A DNA stretch of 64,000 bases from Pseudo-nitzschia pungens (GCA_037355855.1 CM074764.1:1302001-1366000), one strand, 5' to 3'. Counted from the stretch's first letter, positions 1-12,722 are shown. Numbers and translations: made by a program. Notes: generated by a model from the sequence alone, not told the origin.

Positions 1-1626
1 GATCGTGCCGCGCGATGCCATCCCCAGCGTGAGGCCCTCCCATTCGGTGCTTTCTTCGTCGTCTTGTTCGTCGTCGTCTTGTTCGTCGTCGTCTTGTTCG
101 TCGTCTTCGTATTCGTATTCGTATTCGTATTCGTTGTCCGACCGACCGTCGCTCTGCGTTTGCGTTGCGCTTCGCTCTCGTCTCGCTCTCTCTGCCCGTA
201 CTCGTACAGCTCCCGCTCAAAGTCCGACCGCGTCCCCCAGTTGACCCGAACCGCCAGCACCGTCAGGACCCCAAAGACGACCGCCGCCACCGCCACCAGC
301 ACGACGATCGCCAGGGGCGTCAGATCCCCGTCGCCGCCGGCCGCCAGGTCGAAGACGACCTGCCCGCCCACCCGCAGGTTCTTTCCCCTCGGGTGGCAAT
401 TGGCCAGCAGCACCTCGTAGTGCCTGTCCCTGGGAACGCGGAACCGGGCGGCCCCGGTGCGGGCGATGCGGTCCGGCATCCGGCCCTCGAGGGGGATCAT
501 GAGCTGCGTGTGGTGGCCGCGGAACACAGCGGGGTCCACCTTGAGGCGGCCGCCCTCGCACAGGGTCAGGTAGGACATGCTGCTTCCGAAGCGGGAGAGC
601 GAGCCGATTCCGAACTATAGTTGCAGACGGTCGTCGCGTGGCGTTGCGTTGCGTTGAGTTGCGTTGCGTCGCATTGAATTGAATTGAATTGAATTGCGTT
701 GTGCGTTTTGTTTGGTTTGCATTGTGTGGAGTGACGGATTGTTGTCGCGTTTTGTGTAGTGTGGCGGTGTTTTTTGTTTTGTTTTGTAAAGTGCAGTGCA
801 GTGCAAGATTGTTGAGTGCCGGCAACGGGCACCGATAGAAGGCAGCAATCAATCAATCAATCAATCCGCATCCATTCGCAACGGCAATCATGGCAACGAA
901 ACAGAGAGATTGCGTGTGTGTGAGAGAGAGAGAGAAGAGCAGCCAAAGCGTTGAGAACCAAGAAGAAGCACCCAAAAATAAAAGCAATGCACCGATCCGT
1001 CCCTGCCCTCCCCTCGAAAAACGCCAAGAAACGAAACGAAACGAAACGAAACGAAACGAAACGAAACGAAACGAAACGAAACGAAACACACGCACGCACA
1101 CACGCACCTTGGAGAGGTCACAGTTCTGGCTCGTGCAGTGCTCCGGTACCTCAAAGACGGCAATGTCCAGAAAGGATTCTACCGCGGAGCCAAAGTCGTC
1201 GGCAGTATCGCCGGGGTCGCTGTTGTTGTCGTTGTCGTTGTTGTTGTCGTCGTTGCTGCTGAGAGCATTGATGCTGTGACTGTTGCTGCTGGTGGGAATA
1301 TGTTTTGGATTGCTGTTCAGGACGACGTTGTTTGGATTGTTGCTTGGATCGTTGTTGTTCGCATCGCTTTCGACGATGTTGCCGCGGATCTGGTGGTCGT
1401 TGTGCGGATGCGGGTCAAAGGCGTGGAATCGCAAATGGGACAGATCGATGGATCCGTTGGATTCCATGAAGTGGACGTCCTCCTTGACCTGTCCGGGAGC
1501 GAGGTAGATGGTGGGACCGATCGGGAGGTCTCGGTCGTATGGATGGGGCTGCGGCTGCCGCTGTTGCTGTTGCTCAGACCGGTCGCTGTTTTTCAGGTCG
1601 ACGACCCGTTTCCGCAAAAAGTCCAT
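1..1626 (-). CDS. Hypothetical single-pass membrane protein, 3' end beyond the window
   Basis: I do not recognise this family. Exon 1 is 1108-1626, starting at the ATG at 1624-1626, and encodes 173 residues rich in Asn, Asp, Gln and His (PHPHNDHQIR, DDNNNDNDNN) ending EHCTSQNCDLSK. The donor GTGCGTG lies at 1107. The acceptor TATAG before 614 keeps phase 0, giving exon 2 (<1-614) and an intron of 493 nt. Exon 2 encodes a Cys-containing region (SYLTLCEGG, YEVLLANCHPRG), then one hydrophobic segment (LTPLAIVVLVAVAAVVFG), then a charged, repetitive tail that runs off the window. The layout suggests a type I membrane protein with its N-terminal part in a lumen, but no clear signal peptide is seen. 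The tail crosses (GAATAC)n and GAC-rich microsatellites. A second, acidic frame (EYEYEDDEQDDD) is also open there, so the true frame of the tail is uncertain. The start could instead be an in-frame ATG at 1674. Confidence 0.55.
1028..1086. repeat. Pentanucleotide microsatellite (ACGAA/TTTCG)n in an intron
   Basis: About a dozen uninterrupted copies of a 5-base unit. On the minus strand it lies about 20 bases inside the 5' splice site of the intron of the gene at 1-1626. It belongs to a pattern seen in several other introns of this window. Confidence 0.9.
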
Positions 1627-3477
1627 GGTACCGGTGGGGTTGTGTGCGGATCGATCGATCGCTCGCTCGCTCACTCACTCAATCTCTCGGGCAATAATCA
1701 ATCAAGAATCAACCAACCAATCAATCAATCGGATGGGGCACGGTGGATTCCAAACAACAACAGCAACAATGGATGTGGATTGATGCGTTCTCGAGATGGA
1801 TGGATTTGGTGGTACGGTAATACGTATTTCGAATGCGGGTGCAGTTTCATCCAAGTTCGATTGTTGTTGTTGTTGTTGATGATGTACGAATACGAGTAAG
1901 TTACCGGTGGTACCTGGTAATTACTATACTGCGCTCCGAGTGAGACCGATCATCGATTTACTATTGTTGCTAGTAGTAGTGTTGTTTACGAGTTGCGGTA
2001 TTGCTGTAACCTTACCGCCGTATTGGTTCGTTCCGACTCGCATATGCGTTCCGGCTTCCGATTCTTGCTTCTTTGTCCCGGAGAGTGTGTATGTGTGGAC
2101 CCATCCGTCGCCGCCAAAGATGCGGTCACTCTTTCCATCATACTGTGTGGGAATCGCACCGCGTTTTGGGCCCTCGATTCGGAATTCCTTGTTTCGTTTC
2201 CGTCCAGTTCGAAAGCGTGAACGGAAGGAACATTCTTTTTTTTAGTCCAATTGCGCTGGGTGCGTACTCGTACGTGTACAACAGCAGGGGCGTTCCATTC
2301 GTTCGTTCGCTTTCGCGGAGAACCGAATGAATCAATTAATTAATTGACATAATACGTAAGTTACCGGTAGTAATAATAATAGCAGTAATTACCCGTACTA
2401 GCAATCATCGTTGAGGTGAACCGGGATCGTTGGTGTCACGACACACAAGTTTTCCAACCCGAATTTTTGGCCGGGGACCAATGCTGTCGCCCATGTAATT
2501 GACGCGATGGTATTATGTAATTTTGTGGAAGGAAAACCTGGTCGAGATAGTAAGGCTACCTTAGTATTACCAAGTATTTTTTTAAAATTTGGATGCAGGA
2601 TTGACATTCCTGCACTATGCCGAGGAACGAACGAGGCGCGAAGTGTCACACAAAGTCATTTGGCGCGTCCGCGTCCAATCATCTATTGCTGTGTGACAGA
2701 AGCACGTGCTAATTCCACATAATTTGTTTTCACTGCAATAATCATTCTAACTTTCTCGAATTCAAAAATCTTACTATGGGGCAGAGTGAAAGTACGTACG
2801 TGCTTACGTGACCTTTTAACTTACTGTGTCGCACGCTTTGTTGCGATCGATCGAGGAGCAGTTTTTGGTCTCGAAACAAAAAACAATCATCTCATCCAAT
2901 CAATCTTATCATCAACAGCAAAAAATCAAAACGAAACTGTCACTCTTGAAGCAAGACTTCTCTCGTTCGGCCGTCGATTCGATTCATTCCCGCTCGAACG
3001 AGATGATGATGTCATTTTTTTTTTGTGCTGATGAGAAGGGTGCCGCATCAAAATTCCAATCGAGTGAGTCAAATAAAATGGGGAAAATCTCGTCTGTCAA
3101 TCGTACGGATGCCGCGACGACGTTCTCTCCTATCCAAAAGAAAACGAATGGAGAATGAATGAACGAATGAATCCAACCCAAACCCAACCAAACCAAACCA
3201 AACCCAAGCCTCTCAAGAAAAAATAAGTGAAGTAAGTTAATTACTGCACCGTATTCCACACAGGCCCTTGTAAGATCTTACGACACAAAGCCAAGCAGTG
3301 ATTCTCGTAATTATTATTTGTAATTACCTGTACCGGTAGGGACAAGCGCAGCCGCAATCCATCATCCATCCAACCGCGACAAAGGGTTTTGTTTTTTCGA
3401 CAAAACGAAGGAAACGGACAACAGAAGAGAAGAGAAAACAAGCAACAGACAACTCGGAACAAAACAAAAGAACAACC
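1627..3477. other. Intergenic region without a supported gene
   Basis: This is the spacer between the divergent membrane-protein gene and arginyl-tRNA synthetase. It holds AATC-type repeats (about 1680-1730), a TTG run near 1860-1882, several TTACCGGTA/GTAAGTTA-like motifs (about 1895-1920, 2350-2395, 3330-3345) and a CCAAA/CCCAA pentamer-type run at about 3173-3210. The open frames in it have no recognisable domain and are not annotated. Confidence 0.7.
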
Positions 3478-6400
3478 ATGGCCGAACCCAGCGAGAAAGG
3501 ACCCTCGAAGAACGAACTGAAAAAGATGGCCAAGAAGGCCGAAAAGGCCGCCAAGAAGGCGGCCGCCAAGGCCGGTGGCGCCGCTCCCGCAACGGCGGCC
3601 CCGGATGCATCCCCGGCTGCGGCCGCGGCACCGGCACCCGCTGCGGCTCCGGTCGTCCTCCCCAAGCCCCCCAAGGTGATGCTGTACCAGGGATCCAAGG
3701 ACGACCCCGCAACCCTCAAGGTGGTCTGGGCGGCCCTCCACTACGGGATCGATCTCGGCGTTGCCAAAAAGAAACACCTCCCGAGCGGAGTGCCGATGCC
3801 GGGGAGCAAGAAGGCCCTCCTGGTCTGCGGTACCCGGCGACTACGTCCTCGGGGGCGGTGGCAACGCCATGTGCAAGGCCCTGGCGCTGATGAGCGGGGA
3901 ACTCCTCGCCTTTGAAGCCGACGAGTGGTGCGAGATCGAGCGGACCCAGCTGCGGGGAGGAACTTTGAAGCTCGAGGCCCTCGCGGCGGCCCTGGAGGCG
4001 TCCCCGACGGGGGTCCACCTGGTGGGAGAGACCGACACGGTCGCCGACATCTGCGTCCTGGTCACCCTCTCGAAGAGCGCCGGGGACATTGCGGCGTGGC
4101 CGGGTAAGTGCAACACAATGCGATGCGATGCAATGCAATGCAATACAAAACAAACAAACAAAACAATGCTGCGGCACAGCGGGGTGGGGCGGGGGTTTGT
4201 GCGGTGTCGAGCGGAATGAAATCAAATGAAATGGAAGTGAAATGAGTTCGGAGTGGGGATGCGTGCCCGGACCGAAACAGACCGCGTGCCCCAACTGCTG
4301 TCGTTCCCGAACGAACCCTAAACGAACGCGGTCGGACCGGATCCGCAGCGGCACGGATGCCATCGGTTCGATTCGATCGGCGGCGTTCTAGCCGAGCGGA
4401 GAACAGCGTCCTTGCGTGCGGCGCACTCCGACGGAAGGATCCGTCCGTCGGTCATTTCGCGATTGGGTCGGAACAAATTAATTCATTCGAGCGCCACCCA
4501 CCAGCGCTCGGTTCGTCTTTCTAACCTTTTTTGTTCGTCGCCGTTTCAAACAACAACTTTTTCTCGCTGCATCCTCCGACGTCGTACCGGCGCCATACCA
4601 GCCGCCGTGCAAAAGTATTACAAATGCCACGCCGCGGCTCTGGAGCGCGCCAAGGCCGCCGTTGGCAACTACTGCCCGGCCCCTCCCATCGACATCCTGA
4701 CCCACCCCAGTCTCATGACGGTGCTCACGACGATCTTTACCGAGATCATCGAGGACATTGCCCCCGACTTTGTCCTGCCCAAGAACATCATCAAGAAATG
4801 CGACTCCCCCAAGCACGGGGATTACCAGTGCAGCGTCACGATGCCGGCCTTTGCCAGCCTCAAGAAGAGCGGGGGCATGCCCGCCGGAATCCACAGCCCG
4901 CAGCAGCTGGCGCAGGTCATCATCGAAAGGGTCGGAACGGGCCATCCCGTCATCCAGGAGATGCGAATCCAGGGACCGGGATTCATCATGTGCAAGATTT
5001 CCCCCTCCTACCTCCGGTCGCGCGTCGCCGAGACGCTCAAAAACAAGTCGCTGCCCAAGCCCGTCCGCGACGGCCCGAAGGAGACGTGCCTGGTCGACTT
5101 TTCCAGTCCCAACATTGCCAGTACGTATCGAACAGAACACAACACAACAGAATCGAATCGAATCGAATCGAATCCTTAGGTTCGGTTTCGTTTTTTCTGT
5201 GTAGACAACAAGGATTGTAGTTTTGCGCATGGTTCGTCGGTGAATTTTGGGGTCGGCCTCTCACGCTTTCCGACTTGCTATTGCCATTCCTGTTTGCGTC
5301 GTATTCTTTGTTTTTGTTTGTTTGTTTGTTTGTCAGAGGAGATGCACGTTGGTCACTTGCGTTCCACCATCATCGGAGAGGCCGTGTGCCGAATCTTGGA
5401 ATTCGTTGGATACAACGTCGAACGCATCAATCACGTTGGTGATTGGGGCACTCAGTTTGGAATGCTCATTCAATACCTCAAGGAAGAATACCCCGATTTC
5501 TCCAGCAGCATGCCGAACATTACGGATCTAACCGCCTTTTACAAGGCCGCCAAGCAACGATTCGACGACGATGCCGACTTCAAGAAGACCGCCCAATTGA
5601 ACGTCGTCAAACTGCAGTCCGGAGACGAGGAATGCATGGAAATCTGGAGGCTTCTCTGCGACGTTTCCCGCAAGGAATTCCAAAAGGTATACGACCGATT
5701 GGACGTAACGGTCAAGGAATGCGGAGAATCCTTCTACAACGACAAGATTCCTCCCGTCATTGACGAATTCAACAAGGCCGGTCTCCTGAGCGTCGAGGAG
5801 GGTGGGGCCAAGTGCGTCTTTGTGGAAAACTACAAGATTCCCCTCATGCTCCAAAAGTCCGACGGAGGGTACGGATACGACAGTACCGACATGGCGGCCC
5901 TCAAGTACCGCCTCCACACGGTCAAGGCAACCCGAAGCATCTACATCACGGATTTCACACAGGGAGACCACTTTGCCATGTGCTTCCGAGCGGCCCACGA
6001 CATTGGCTGGGTCGACAACGGACAACAGCTCCAGCACATTGGGTTTGGTACCGTCCAGGGAGAAGACGGAAAGCGATTCAAGACCCGATCCGGCACCACG
6101 GTCCGCCTGGTGGACCTCCTAGACGAGGCCGTCTCTCGCATGGAGGGATCCCTGAGGGACCGAATCGCCAGCGGACGGGCCCAGATCACCGAGGAAGAGA
6201 TCCACGAGGTCGCCGAGGCCGTCGGATACGGAGCCGTCAAGTACTTTGATCTGCGACGAAACCCCACCTCCAACTACAAGTTTTCCTACGACGCCATGCT
6301 GGACACCAAGGGAAACACCGCCGTCTACCTCTTGTACGCCCGCGTTCGGTTCGAGAGCATCATGCGCAGGGCCAAGGCCGATTTCGGTGTCGACGTGGAC

Positions 6401-6694
6401 GAGCTGATCGCCTCGGGCGAGCCGATTGTCATCCAGCACGAGTCGGAGCGCAACCTGGCGCTGCAGATCCAGTCCTTTGCGGACGTTTTGGACCTGACCC
6501 TGGACGACCTCCTGCCCTACCACATTTGCGACTACGTGTACCAGCTGTCGATTGCCGGATCCGATTTTATCACCCAGTGCCAGGTCCTGGGCAAGCCCGA
6601 GATGAAGAGCCGCCTCCTGCTGTGCCACGTGACGGCGAACGCGATGAAGCAGTGCTTTGATCTGCTGGGAATTCGCCATATCAAGCGCATCTAA
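3478..6694 (+). CDS. Arginyl-tRNA synthetase, eukaryotic type with GST-like N-terminal extension
   Basis: Charges tRNA-Arg with arginine using ATP. Exons are 3478-4103, 4602-5120 and 5337-6694. Both introns are phase 1 and the second join restores [20 protein letters not shown], which contains the HIGH motif (HVGHL). The product is about 833 residues. In order it has a Lys/Ala-rich start, a GST-C-like segment (GGGNAMCKALALMSGELL), the ArgRS N-terminal additional domain (GDYQCSVTMPAF, QGPGFIMCK), the class I catalytic core with the ArgRS-type signature FKTRSGTTVRLVDLLDEA in place of KMSKS, and the C-terminal anticodon-binding domain (CQVLGKPEMKSRLLLC). The ATG at 3478 follows an A-rich leader. 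Within exon 1 the frame shifts by +1 near 3829: KKALLVC is read in the first frame and VPGDYVLGGGGN in the next, so one base must be skipped. That is either an insertion error or an unusual decoding event. There is no plastid presequence, so it is probably cytosolic. Confidence 0.93.
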
Positions 6695-8519
6695 CGATAA
6701 GGTTTACTATAATAGTACTATTATTATTTTTATTATTTTTTTAGAATAGTATTTCGTTATTATTGAAAAATATTGATATTTATATATATTATAATAATAT
6801 CACAACACCTATCGTTATAGTCTAGAACCGGAAAAAAACAACAATAAAAGCAAGGACAAAACAAACAAACCAACAATCCAACAATCCAATCCAATCTCGT
6901 ACAGATGCAACCGCAATGATGCGTGTAGTGTACCCAAACCAACGAACCACACAGCAAGCAAGAAAACGTAACAAGACTAAGAAAGAAGCCGTAACAATAG
7001 CAGTGAGTAGTGTACCGTACGAATGCGGTAGAAATGAACGAAGGAATCTGCAGCGTGGTGCACCCGGTGCATCACAAGCCCGCGAGACCCTCGCCGGAAT
7101 GCATCAACTGTGCGGCAAGGACCCGACCACATTCTGCGGTTCCTTTGTTCGAAACGAATCGATTGGTTGATTGGTTTGCGGATTGGTGGATTGGTTGGTT
7201 GATTGGTTTGCGGATTGGTTTTGCACTCTTTTCTCCAACAGCGCGGTTCGATGCGCAACACCGTGCCGGTCGTTCCTTCCGTGCCTGCTCTGCCAGTCAT
7301 TGCTGTAGTAGTAGTAGTAGTAGTATAATCATCATTATTTGAAACTAAGCAACGACGAAGCGCAACGCGTCGCACGTGCTTGCAAACAGAATAGAGAACG
7401 CTGGTGCTCTCGTTGCCACTGGGAATGGGCGAGCCACATGGGTTGGTGCGCATCCGGGAGCTGGTTTCCCGCAAAAGTAACAAAGTACGCACTTTCCTTC
7501 ACTGCTCCGAGACTGGTATTGCAAACCACTCATCCGGAATTCCACTCCGTTTCGCAACCCATCGAGTCTTCGTACGGTCCAACATCCCTCTCGACTCTCA
7601 AGCACAAGCAAAAGTTCACGAGACAAAAGTCTTTTTCATAGCTACGGGCACTTTCTTTCAAAACTCGGTTAAAACATCCTGATAACATCTAAAATAAAAA
7701 ATAATAGTAATAATGTAAATCTTGGCAGTCCACCACGCATTCCCTCGGTTCCATTTTTTTCTTGTTGTTTGTTTGTTTCTTGTGTGTGTTTGTTTCTATG
7801 TTTCGTAATAGTGGTGGATTGCGATTTTCCAGTGGACCAAAAAAACTAAAGTTCGCAATGCACCTTCTGCATACAGTCTCCTACTACTCTACTCTACTCA
7901 CCAACCAACCAACCAACCAAAACGGGCGGCAGCGGCCAAGAGCACTTGCGGCAACAATTGCCGCAGGTAACACCCATCATTTCTTTTTCTTGCTTCCATT
8001 TCGTTTCCTTCCATTATTTGATTCCAATTCCTTCTATTCCGGTGTAGTTCCACAAGCCAATGATCGTGCGACCGAGCAAGGCAACGCTGCAGTTCCTTCT
8101 CCCTTTTTCCCGCAAGAGAAAAGGAATTCCCATCAACAAAACCACGTGTGTTCCGTTGTGGATCCATTCGTTCCTCACTTGCCCGCACCGCCGTGATTGC
8201 CAACTACCTACCACAATATCATCTTCTTCTAATAATAATCGTCCTTACTTCTTTGTTCTTCTTGTTTTGCTTTGTTTGTGTTAGTTTCTTTGTTCATAAA
8301 ATAATACAGACATAGATATATCATGACAAGAGTGCAGGAGAATCTTCTTTCTGTTTTCTCTCCTCGCGATCCACCACCGCACCATTTCTATTCATACATC
8401 CATTCGTTTTGTTTTGTTTTGTTTTGTTCATTTCTGTTCCATGTCAGATCACATCAGATCGGGTTGGATCCGTTGTTTCATTCGATTCGATTCGATTCGA
8501 TTCGATTCGATTCAACTAA
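6695..8519. other. Intergenic region without a supported gene
   Basis: It holds an AT-rich stretch after the synthetase stop (6700-6800) and an imperfect direct duplication of a GATTGGTTTGCGGATTGG unit at about 7169 and 7201. It also holds a short TAG run near 7308-7325, a TTTTG run near 8408-8428 and a (TCGAT)n pentamer run at about 8478-8515. The last abuts the stop codon of the minus-strand gene at 8520. Confidence 0.7.
8478..8515. repeat. Pentanucleotide microsatellite (TCGAT)n
   Basis: About seven copies of a 5-base unit lie only a few bases 3' of the stop codon of the plastid-type gene on the minus strand, in its likely 3' UTR. Confidence 0.9.
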
Positions 8520-9494
8520 TTAATAGGAGTAGTCCCCGTCGTAATCTCCGTAGCGGCCCACCCGTCCGCGCCGAGAGTCCCGGTACATTCCACCCCGCTC
8601 GACCGTGTAGGGCTCGACCACGGCGGTGATGGGGAATTCGACGGTTCCGGTGTTGACGATTCGGATGACGTTTCCGATTCCGGGTGTCTCGATGACGGCA
8701 AAGAAGGGATGCTCGATTCCGTCCTCGGTGTAGACCTCGACGACCTGCTTGTTGTTGTTGGGACCCTGCAAAAGCTCGATGCGGGCATTGAGGGGACGTC
8801 CGTCGGTTCTCAACAAAACGGCGACCGAAGCCACCGAGGGGGGAAAGGGAACCGTGTGGATGGCTCCTCCCTGCATGATCTTGGGAATGTCCTCGCCGAT
8901 GTTGCGGGTGATCTCGTCGAGGGATTCGTAGTCGGGCTCCACGGCGGCCTCGATGGGGTACTCGAGGGTCTGGGTGTTGCGAATGGAGACCGAGTTGGCG
9001 TTGAATCGGGGGGTGGCAATCACGGCAGAGAAGGGACGGAAGTCTCCGTCTTCCAGGTAGACGGCCATCTTGTGGGGGGTCGAATCGGGTCCGTGCCAGA
9101 GCTCGACGTTGGCGGTGAGGGGGGTTCCCTCGGTCTTCATAAAGACCTGAACAGAGTCCACGTTGGGATCGGGGAAGGACCACGTCTTGAGGGCTCCTCC
9201 CTGGATGTTCTCGGTCTGGAGCATGTCGCGGTATCCACGGGAGGGTCCGCGTCCACGGGATCGGACCATGGCGCCCGATTCCTCGGGGTATCGAACGGGA
9301 GCCCGGGCCAGGGGAGCGCTGGTTCTTCGCAGCTCGCGGGCACCGCTGGAGGATCGAATGCCGACATCGTCGTAGTCGTAACGGCTGGATTCAAGAGCGG
9401 TGGAAGAAGCGGGAGTGGTGGCCGACTGGGGAAGAGTAAAGGCCTGGGCCATGCCGAGCGAGGCAAGGGTCAAGAACGCGGTAGTGAACTTCAT
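8520..9494 (-). CDS. Plastid-targeted protein with two tandem beta-rich domains
   Basis: Single-exon gene of 324 residues, function unknown. Residues 1-18 form a signal peptide ending AQAF at residues 16-19, the AF cleavage motif of diatom bipartite plastid presequences. A Ser/Thr/Arg-rich stretch of transit-peptide type follows to about residue 90. Two homologous blocks follow, about residues 99-187 (IQGGALKTWSF ... YPIEAAVEPD) and 209-295 (MQGGAIHTVPF ... FPITAVVEPY). Each contains the series VxVxxxTxGxPLxAxxELxxGP, a VYxEDG strand, PFxAVIxTP and an NTxTxExP strand. This looks like an internal duplication of one beta-sandwich-like domain. The C-terminus is Tyr/Asp/Arg-rich (GRYGDYDGDYSY). 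The ATG at 9492-9494 is chosen because the signal peptide begins there; the upstream in-frame extension lacks one. I believe similar proteins occur in other diatoms, but I cannot assign a name or reaction. Confidence 0.85.
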   Translation of the reverse strand: MKFTTAFLTLASLGMAQAFTLPQSATTPASSTALESSRYDYDDVGIRSSSGARELRRTSAPLARAPVRYPEESGAMVRSRGRGPSRGYRDMLQTENIQGGALKTWSFPDPNVDSVQVFMKTEGTPLTANVELWHGPDSTPHKMAVYLEDGDFRPFSAVIATPRFNANSVSIRNTQTLEYPIEAAVEPDYESLDEITRNIGEDIPKIMQGGAIHTVPFPPSVASVAVLLRTDGRPLNARIELLQGPNNNKQVVEVYTEDGIEHPFFAVIETPGIGNVIRIVNTGTVEFPITAVVEPYTVERGGMYRDSRRGRVGRYGDYDGDYSY

Positions 9495-10609
9495 TGTGGA
9501 TGAATGAATAAATGGATGGATAGATAGAAGGATAGATGAGTATCGATCGATCGAAGAAGCAATACTGTGGGGGTTGTCTGTTCTGTTTCGGTGAAAGACT
9601 GTCGAATTAGAGTGAAATTCTTGTATTGGAGAAGACAAGAGTAGAATTCGAGGAATATTAGGGGCGAGGAGCAAGAATCTAGCTGAAGCTGAGATGCTTG
9701 TTGGTCTGCTTGGAATTGTACTTGTTGTTTAACAGCTGTCGGTGGTGGTGTTTGGGTTGGTGTGTGACACTCTTTGTACTAATGCTTACTTGCAGGTACT
9801 GTACAAGAACGATAGTGGAGGTGAATCATAGAAAAAACGACAAAAAAGAACAAGGAGAGCCGGTGCGGTGTTCAGTGCTACTTGGAATGGCGGGGAGTGC
9901 CGTACGAAATTGCGGAAAAACTACGGAGAGATACGTGTAAGATTATTCATACTACTAGTAGTATCTCATTGCTTCCACTCTATCGGGTGCAGGTGCGGGT
10001 GCGGTGCGGTGCAGTGCAGTGCCAAACGAACAGCATCGCCGGAAGCGGCACGTAGATATTGCGTAGGAAATTACACTTAATTAGGGACGTTGAATGTGGC
10101 ACCGAAGCAAACCCTTGGATAGCTACGGTAAGATTAGCTAATCATCGTTTTTGAAACGTCAGCTCCCCGAACGAAGTCCTCCTCCTCCTCCAAAATTCGT
10201 TGCTCCCGAGCCCCGGGCGTCCCGTGCGAAGCAAATAGCTCCTAGGTACAAGTAAGTAACTGCGAGTCGCACGTACTATCCCTCTGCCGGCCCCGCCCCA
10301 AAAAATGGCGGTGGCTGGTGCTGGAACGAACCGCAACGCGCGGACGACGCGTTGGGCAAGGTGGTTTCGACCGCACCGAAGATTCAAAAACCGTGTTCCC
10401 GGGCCAATGAGATTGCAGCTGTGGGGTTTGGTTTGACACGCCGGCAACTACAAGCGCGCCGGGCCATCCGATTGACGCAAATAATCGGACACGTCAGCGC
10501 GCACACACCATTTCAAAAATGACGTCATTGTTCGAACGCGACCAATCGGCGACGAGACGGAAAAGACAGTTTAATACGTTGAATACGGATTTCTATGCAG
10601 CGAAAATGG
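9495..10609. other. Intergenic region without a supported gene
   Basis: Presumed promoter and 5' UTR of the plastid-type gene on the minus strand, then the 5' flank of tRNA-Gln. It contains GATAGAT/TGAATGAATAAATGG short repeats next to the start codon. I see no convincing coding sequence. Confidence 0.7.
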
Positions 10610-10682
10610 TCTCCCATAGTGTAGTTGGTTATCACCCAGGGTTCTGATTCCTGTAACCTGAGTTCGAATCTCAGTGGGAGAA
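10610..10682 (+). tRNA. tRNA-Gln (anticodon CTG)
   Basis: A full cloverleaf folds by eye. The acceptor stem TCTCCCA pairs with TGGGAGA (10675-10681) and 10682 is the discriminator A. The D stem is GTGT/TCAC, the anticodon stem CAGGG/TCCTG with loop TTCTGAT (anticodon CTG), and the T arm CTGAG-TTCGAAT-CTCAG. No intron is present. A T-run about 13 bases downstream would serve as a Pol III terminator. It would decode CAG. Confidence 0.95.
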
Positions 10683-12722
10683 AATCGTTGATTCTTTTTT
10701 TTCCTTCTCTTCTCTTCTGACCGATCGTAGTAGGTGGAATTTTGAGCAAACGAATAGCTAGCTATCAAAGTGTCAACAATGGACGTCTATCCCAAGGGAT
10801 GAAGTGTAGCATCATTTTAGATTCATCCACCATTGCTGCTCCCACGTGCCCTAGCCCTGTGACAGATATGAATCAGTGATACAACAGCAGCAGTACAAAA
10901 ACCTTGTTATGCGGCTCTGAATGGAAGAAAACTATTGCTTTCGTGACGATTTCTGTTGGGATGAAGAAGGTGGGTGATCAAGCTTTACATTGGTTTATTT
11001 CATTCAACATGGACAATACTAGTAATAGGGGTGCAACAGTATATACTGCCATTATTTGTATACAGGTTTCCACGTGCTGACAGAAAGAAAGTCTGAGAGT
11101 TCCTGGTATCATTATCAAAATTCCAGTGGCTTTGTGTGCAAAGCACAATAAAAACCCGCCCCGAGCACTGCTGCTTCATGCCATTGATAGTACAAAACAT
11201 TTCAGTATTCTCAGCAGCTGCAAACTAAGCATATTTATCTTTCCTTCACACACAGGATTTCACACAGACATTCATTGACAGAGAGTGGTGTGGACAGTGA
11301 GTTGCCATCTCACTCACAAACTTGGTGTCAACTGTTTTTTGTTGAAAGAACCCTACTACTTTTCCTCATACTCAGTAAACTGTGTGGTGCCCTGTAGACT
11401 CTCTCCACTCCATAGGTGGATCATTGATGAAAATACTGACTCAATTGAGGCAAGATTGAGCAGTAAGTCACACTTCACCATTGACTGCAGCCAAGTAATG
11501 AAGAAAATTCAAACAAACTATTGTTTTGAATATGACAATGCTTTTGGGATTACAAATTGAAGTATCACCAGGTGTACTACTACCACTTTACTTTGGTATT
11601 CTTCTTCTCTTCCAAATACAATTAGTGGGAAGTGTAAGAAGAACAGACTTGCAACAACAACCTCCAATTCCATAGGTTGCAAAGTGCTGAAAAAAATTGA
11701 TACACTATTCCCATGTGAACAAGAACATTAGCATCCTCAAGAAGTAAGCAAGAAGGATAAGAAGAAGCTTCTTGTCACTTTTTAGCACAATCCCATACAA
11801 TTTGGTTATCAAATCCAGATACTAGTGGCTACTAGTTGACAAACTTTCAAACTTTCATACTGGTATTGGATTGCATCCAAACCCTATTATTAGCTACCTT
11901 CCTACCCATTAACATGAGCGATGCTTGCCACCAGCGTCTTCTGGTCTAAGTTGAACGTCTTTTTGGATGCCCCTTGTTTTGTTGACTTTCATGAGGTGAA
12001 AAAAGTAGTGCAAGTACTACGCGCGCACCACGTGGAGTAATTTGCATCAAGTACTATTGTAGCTCTTCGTCCGTTTGGGAACGGTCTGTGCGTCCTTCCC
12101 TTCAGCCCGTTGCGGAGACGAATTTCGAAGAGATTTTCATCGAAATCACAGATCACACACCTCACGCAATGTGCGGTCGGACGCAGACCTTCATTGCTCC
12201 GGGAGTCGGTCGGTCGGTCGGTCGGTCAACCAGTCCACAATTGGTGTCGGCATGCTTGCAGTACAGTAAGTAAGGTTACCCTACAGCACTTGTACACCGA
12301 AGATCTTCGATGCAATCATCGTTCTTTGTCGTTCTCCGTTAGATTTTAACTAACCTTACTAACACCTCTACGAGTTTCGTTCAGTTCACCGTATGTACGT
12401 ACTTGTTGTAAGACTTACTTCCTGTTCCACAAACAATCATCTCAATCTTTCCCGAAAAATTCAAAAAGCATCTGACTTCACATCATCATCCGAATCCATT
12501 ACGAAGTAGTAGTAGGAAGTACTTCTTTCAACCCATCATACTTGTACTCTTACCGTACGCAAATCGCTTTCGACACAGCAAGACAGCATAGACGATCTTC
12601 CATTTCAACACCTCGTCTCTATCAGTTAGAATAGAATACTGCAATCACTTTTCCAAGCAAGCAACAACACCCAAAACAACAGGGACAATTTCCAATTCAA
12701 TTCCGAAACGACAACCAAAGCG
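10683..12722. other. Gene-free spacer of about 2 kb, AT-rich and repeat-like
   Basis: The region from about 10780 to 11900 has a composition unlike the neighbouring genes and no long ORF. It resembles decayed repeat DNA, but I could not identify a transposase or reverse transcriptase motif. From about 12000 the sequence is the upstream region of plastid GrpE and contains a (GGTC)n run at about 12207-12228. Confidence 0.55.

Noticed and set aside
7010..7342. 110-residue frame with Trp/Ile-Gly repeats
   Set aside because: It arises from the GATTGGTTTGCGG direct repeat and ends in simple sequence.
10983..11560. Possible transposase remnant in AT-rich DNA
   Set aside because: Short frames on both strands show no catalytic motif and no terminal repeats, so I could not support a mobile element.
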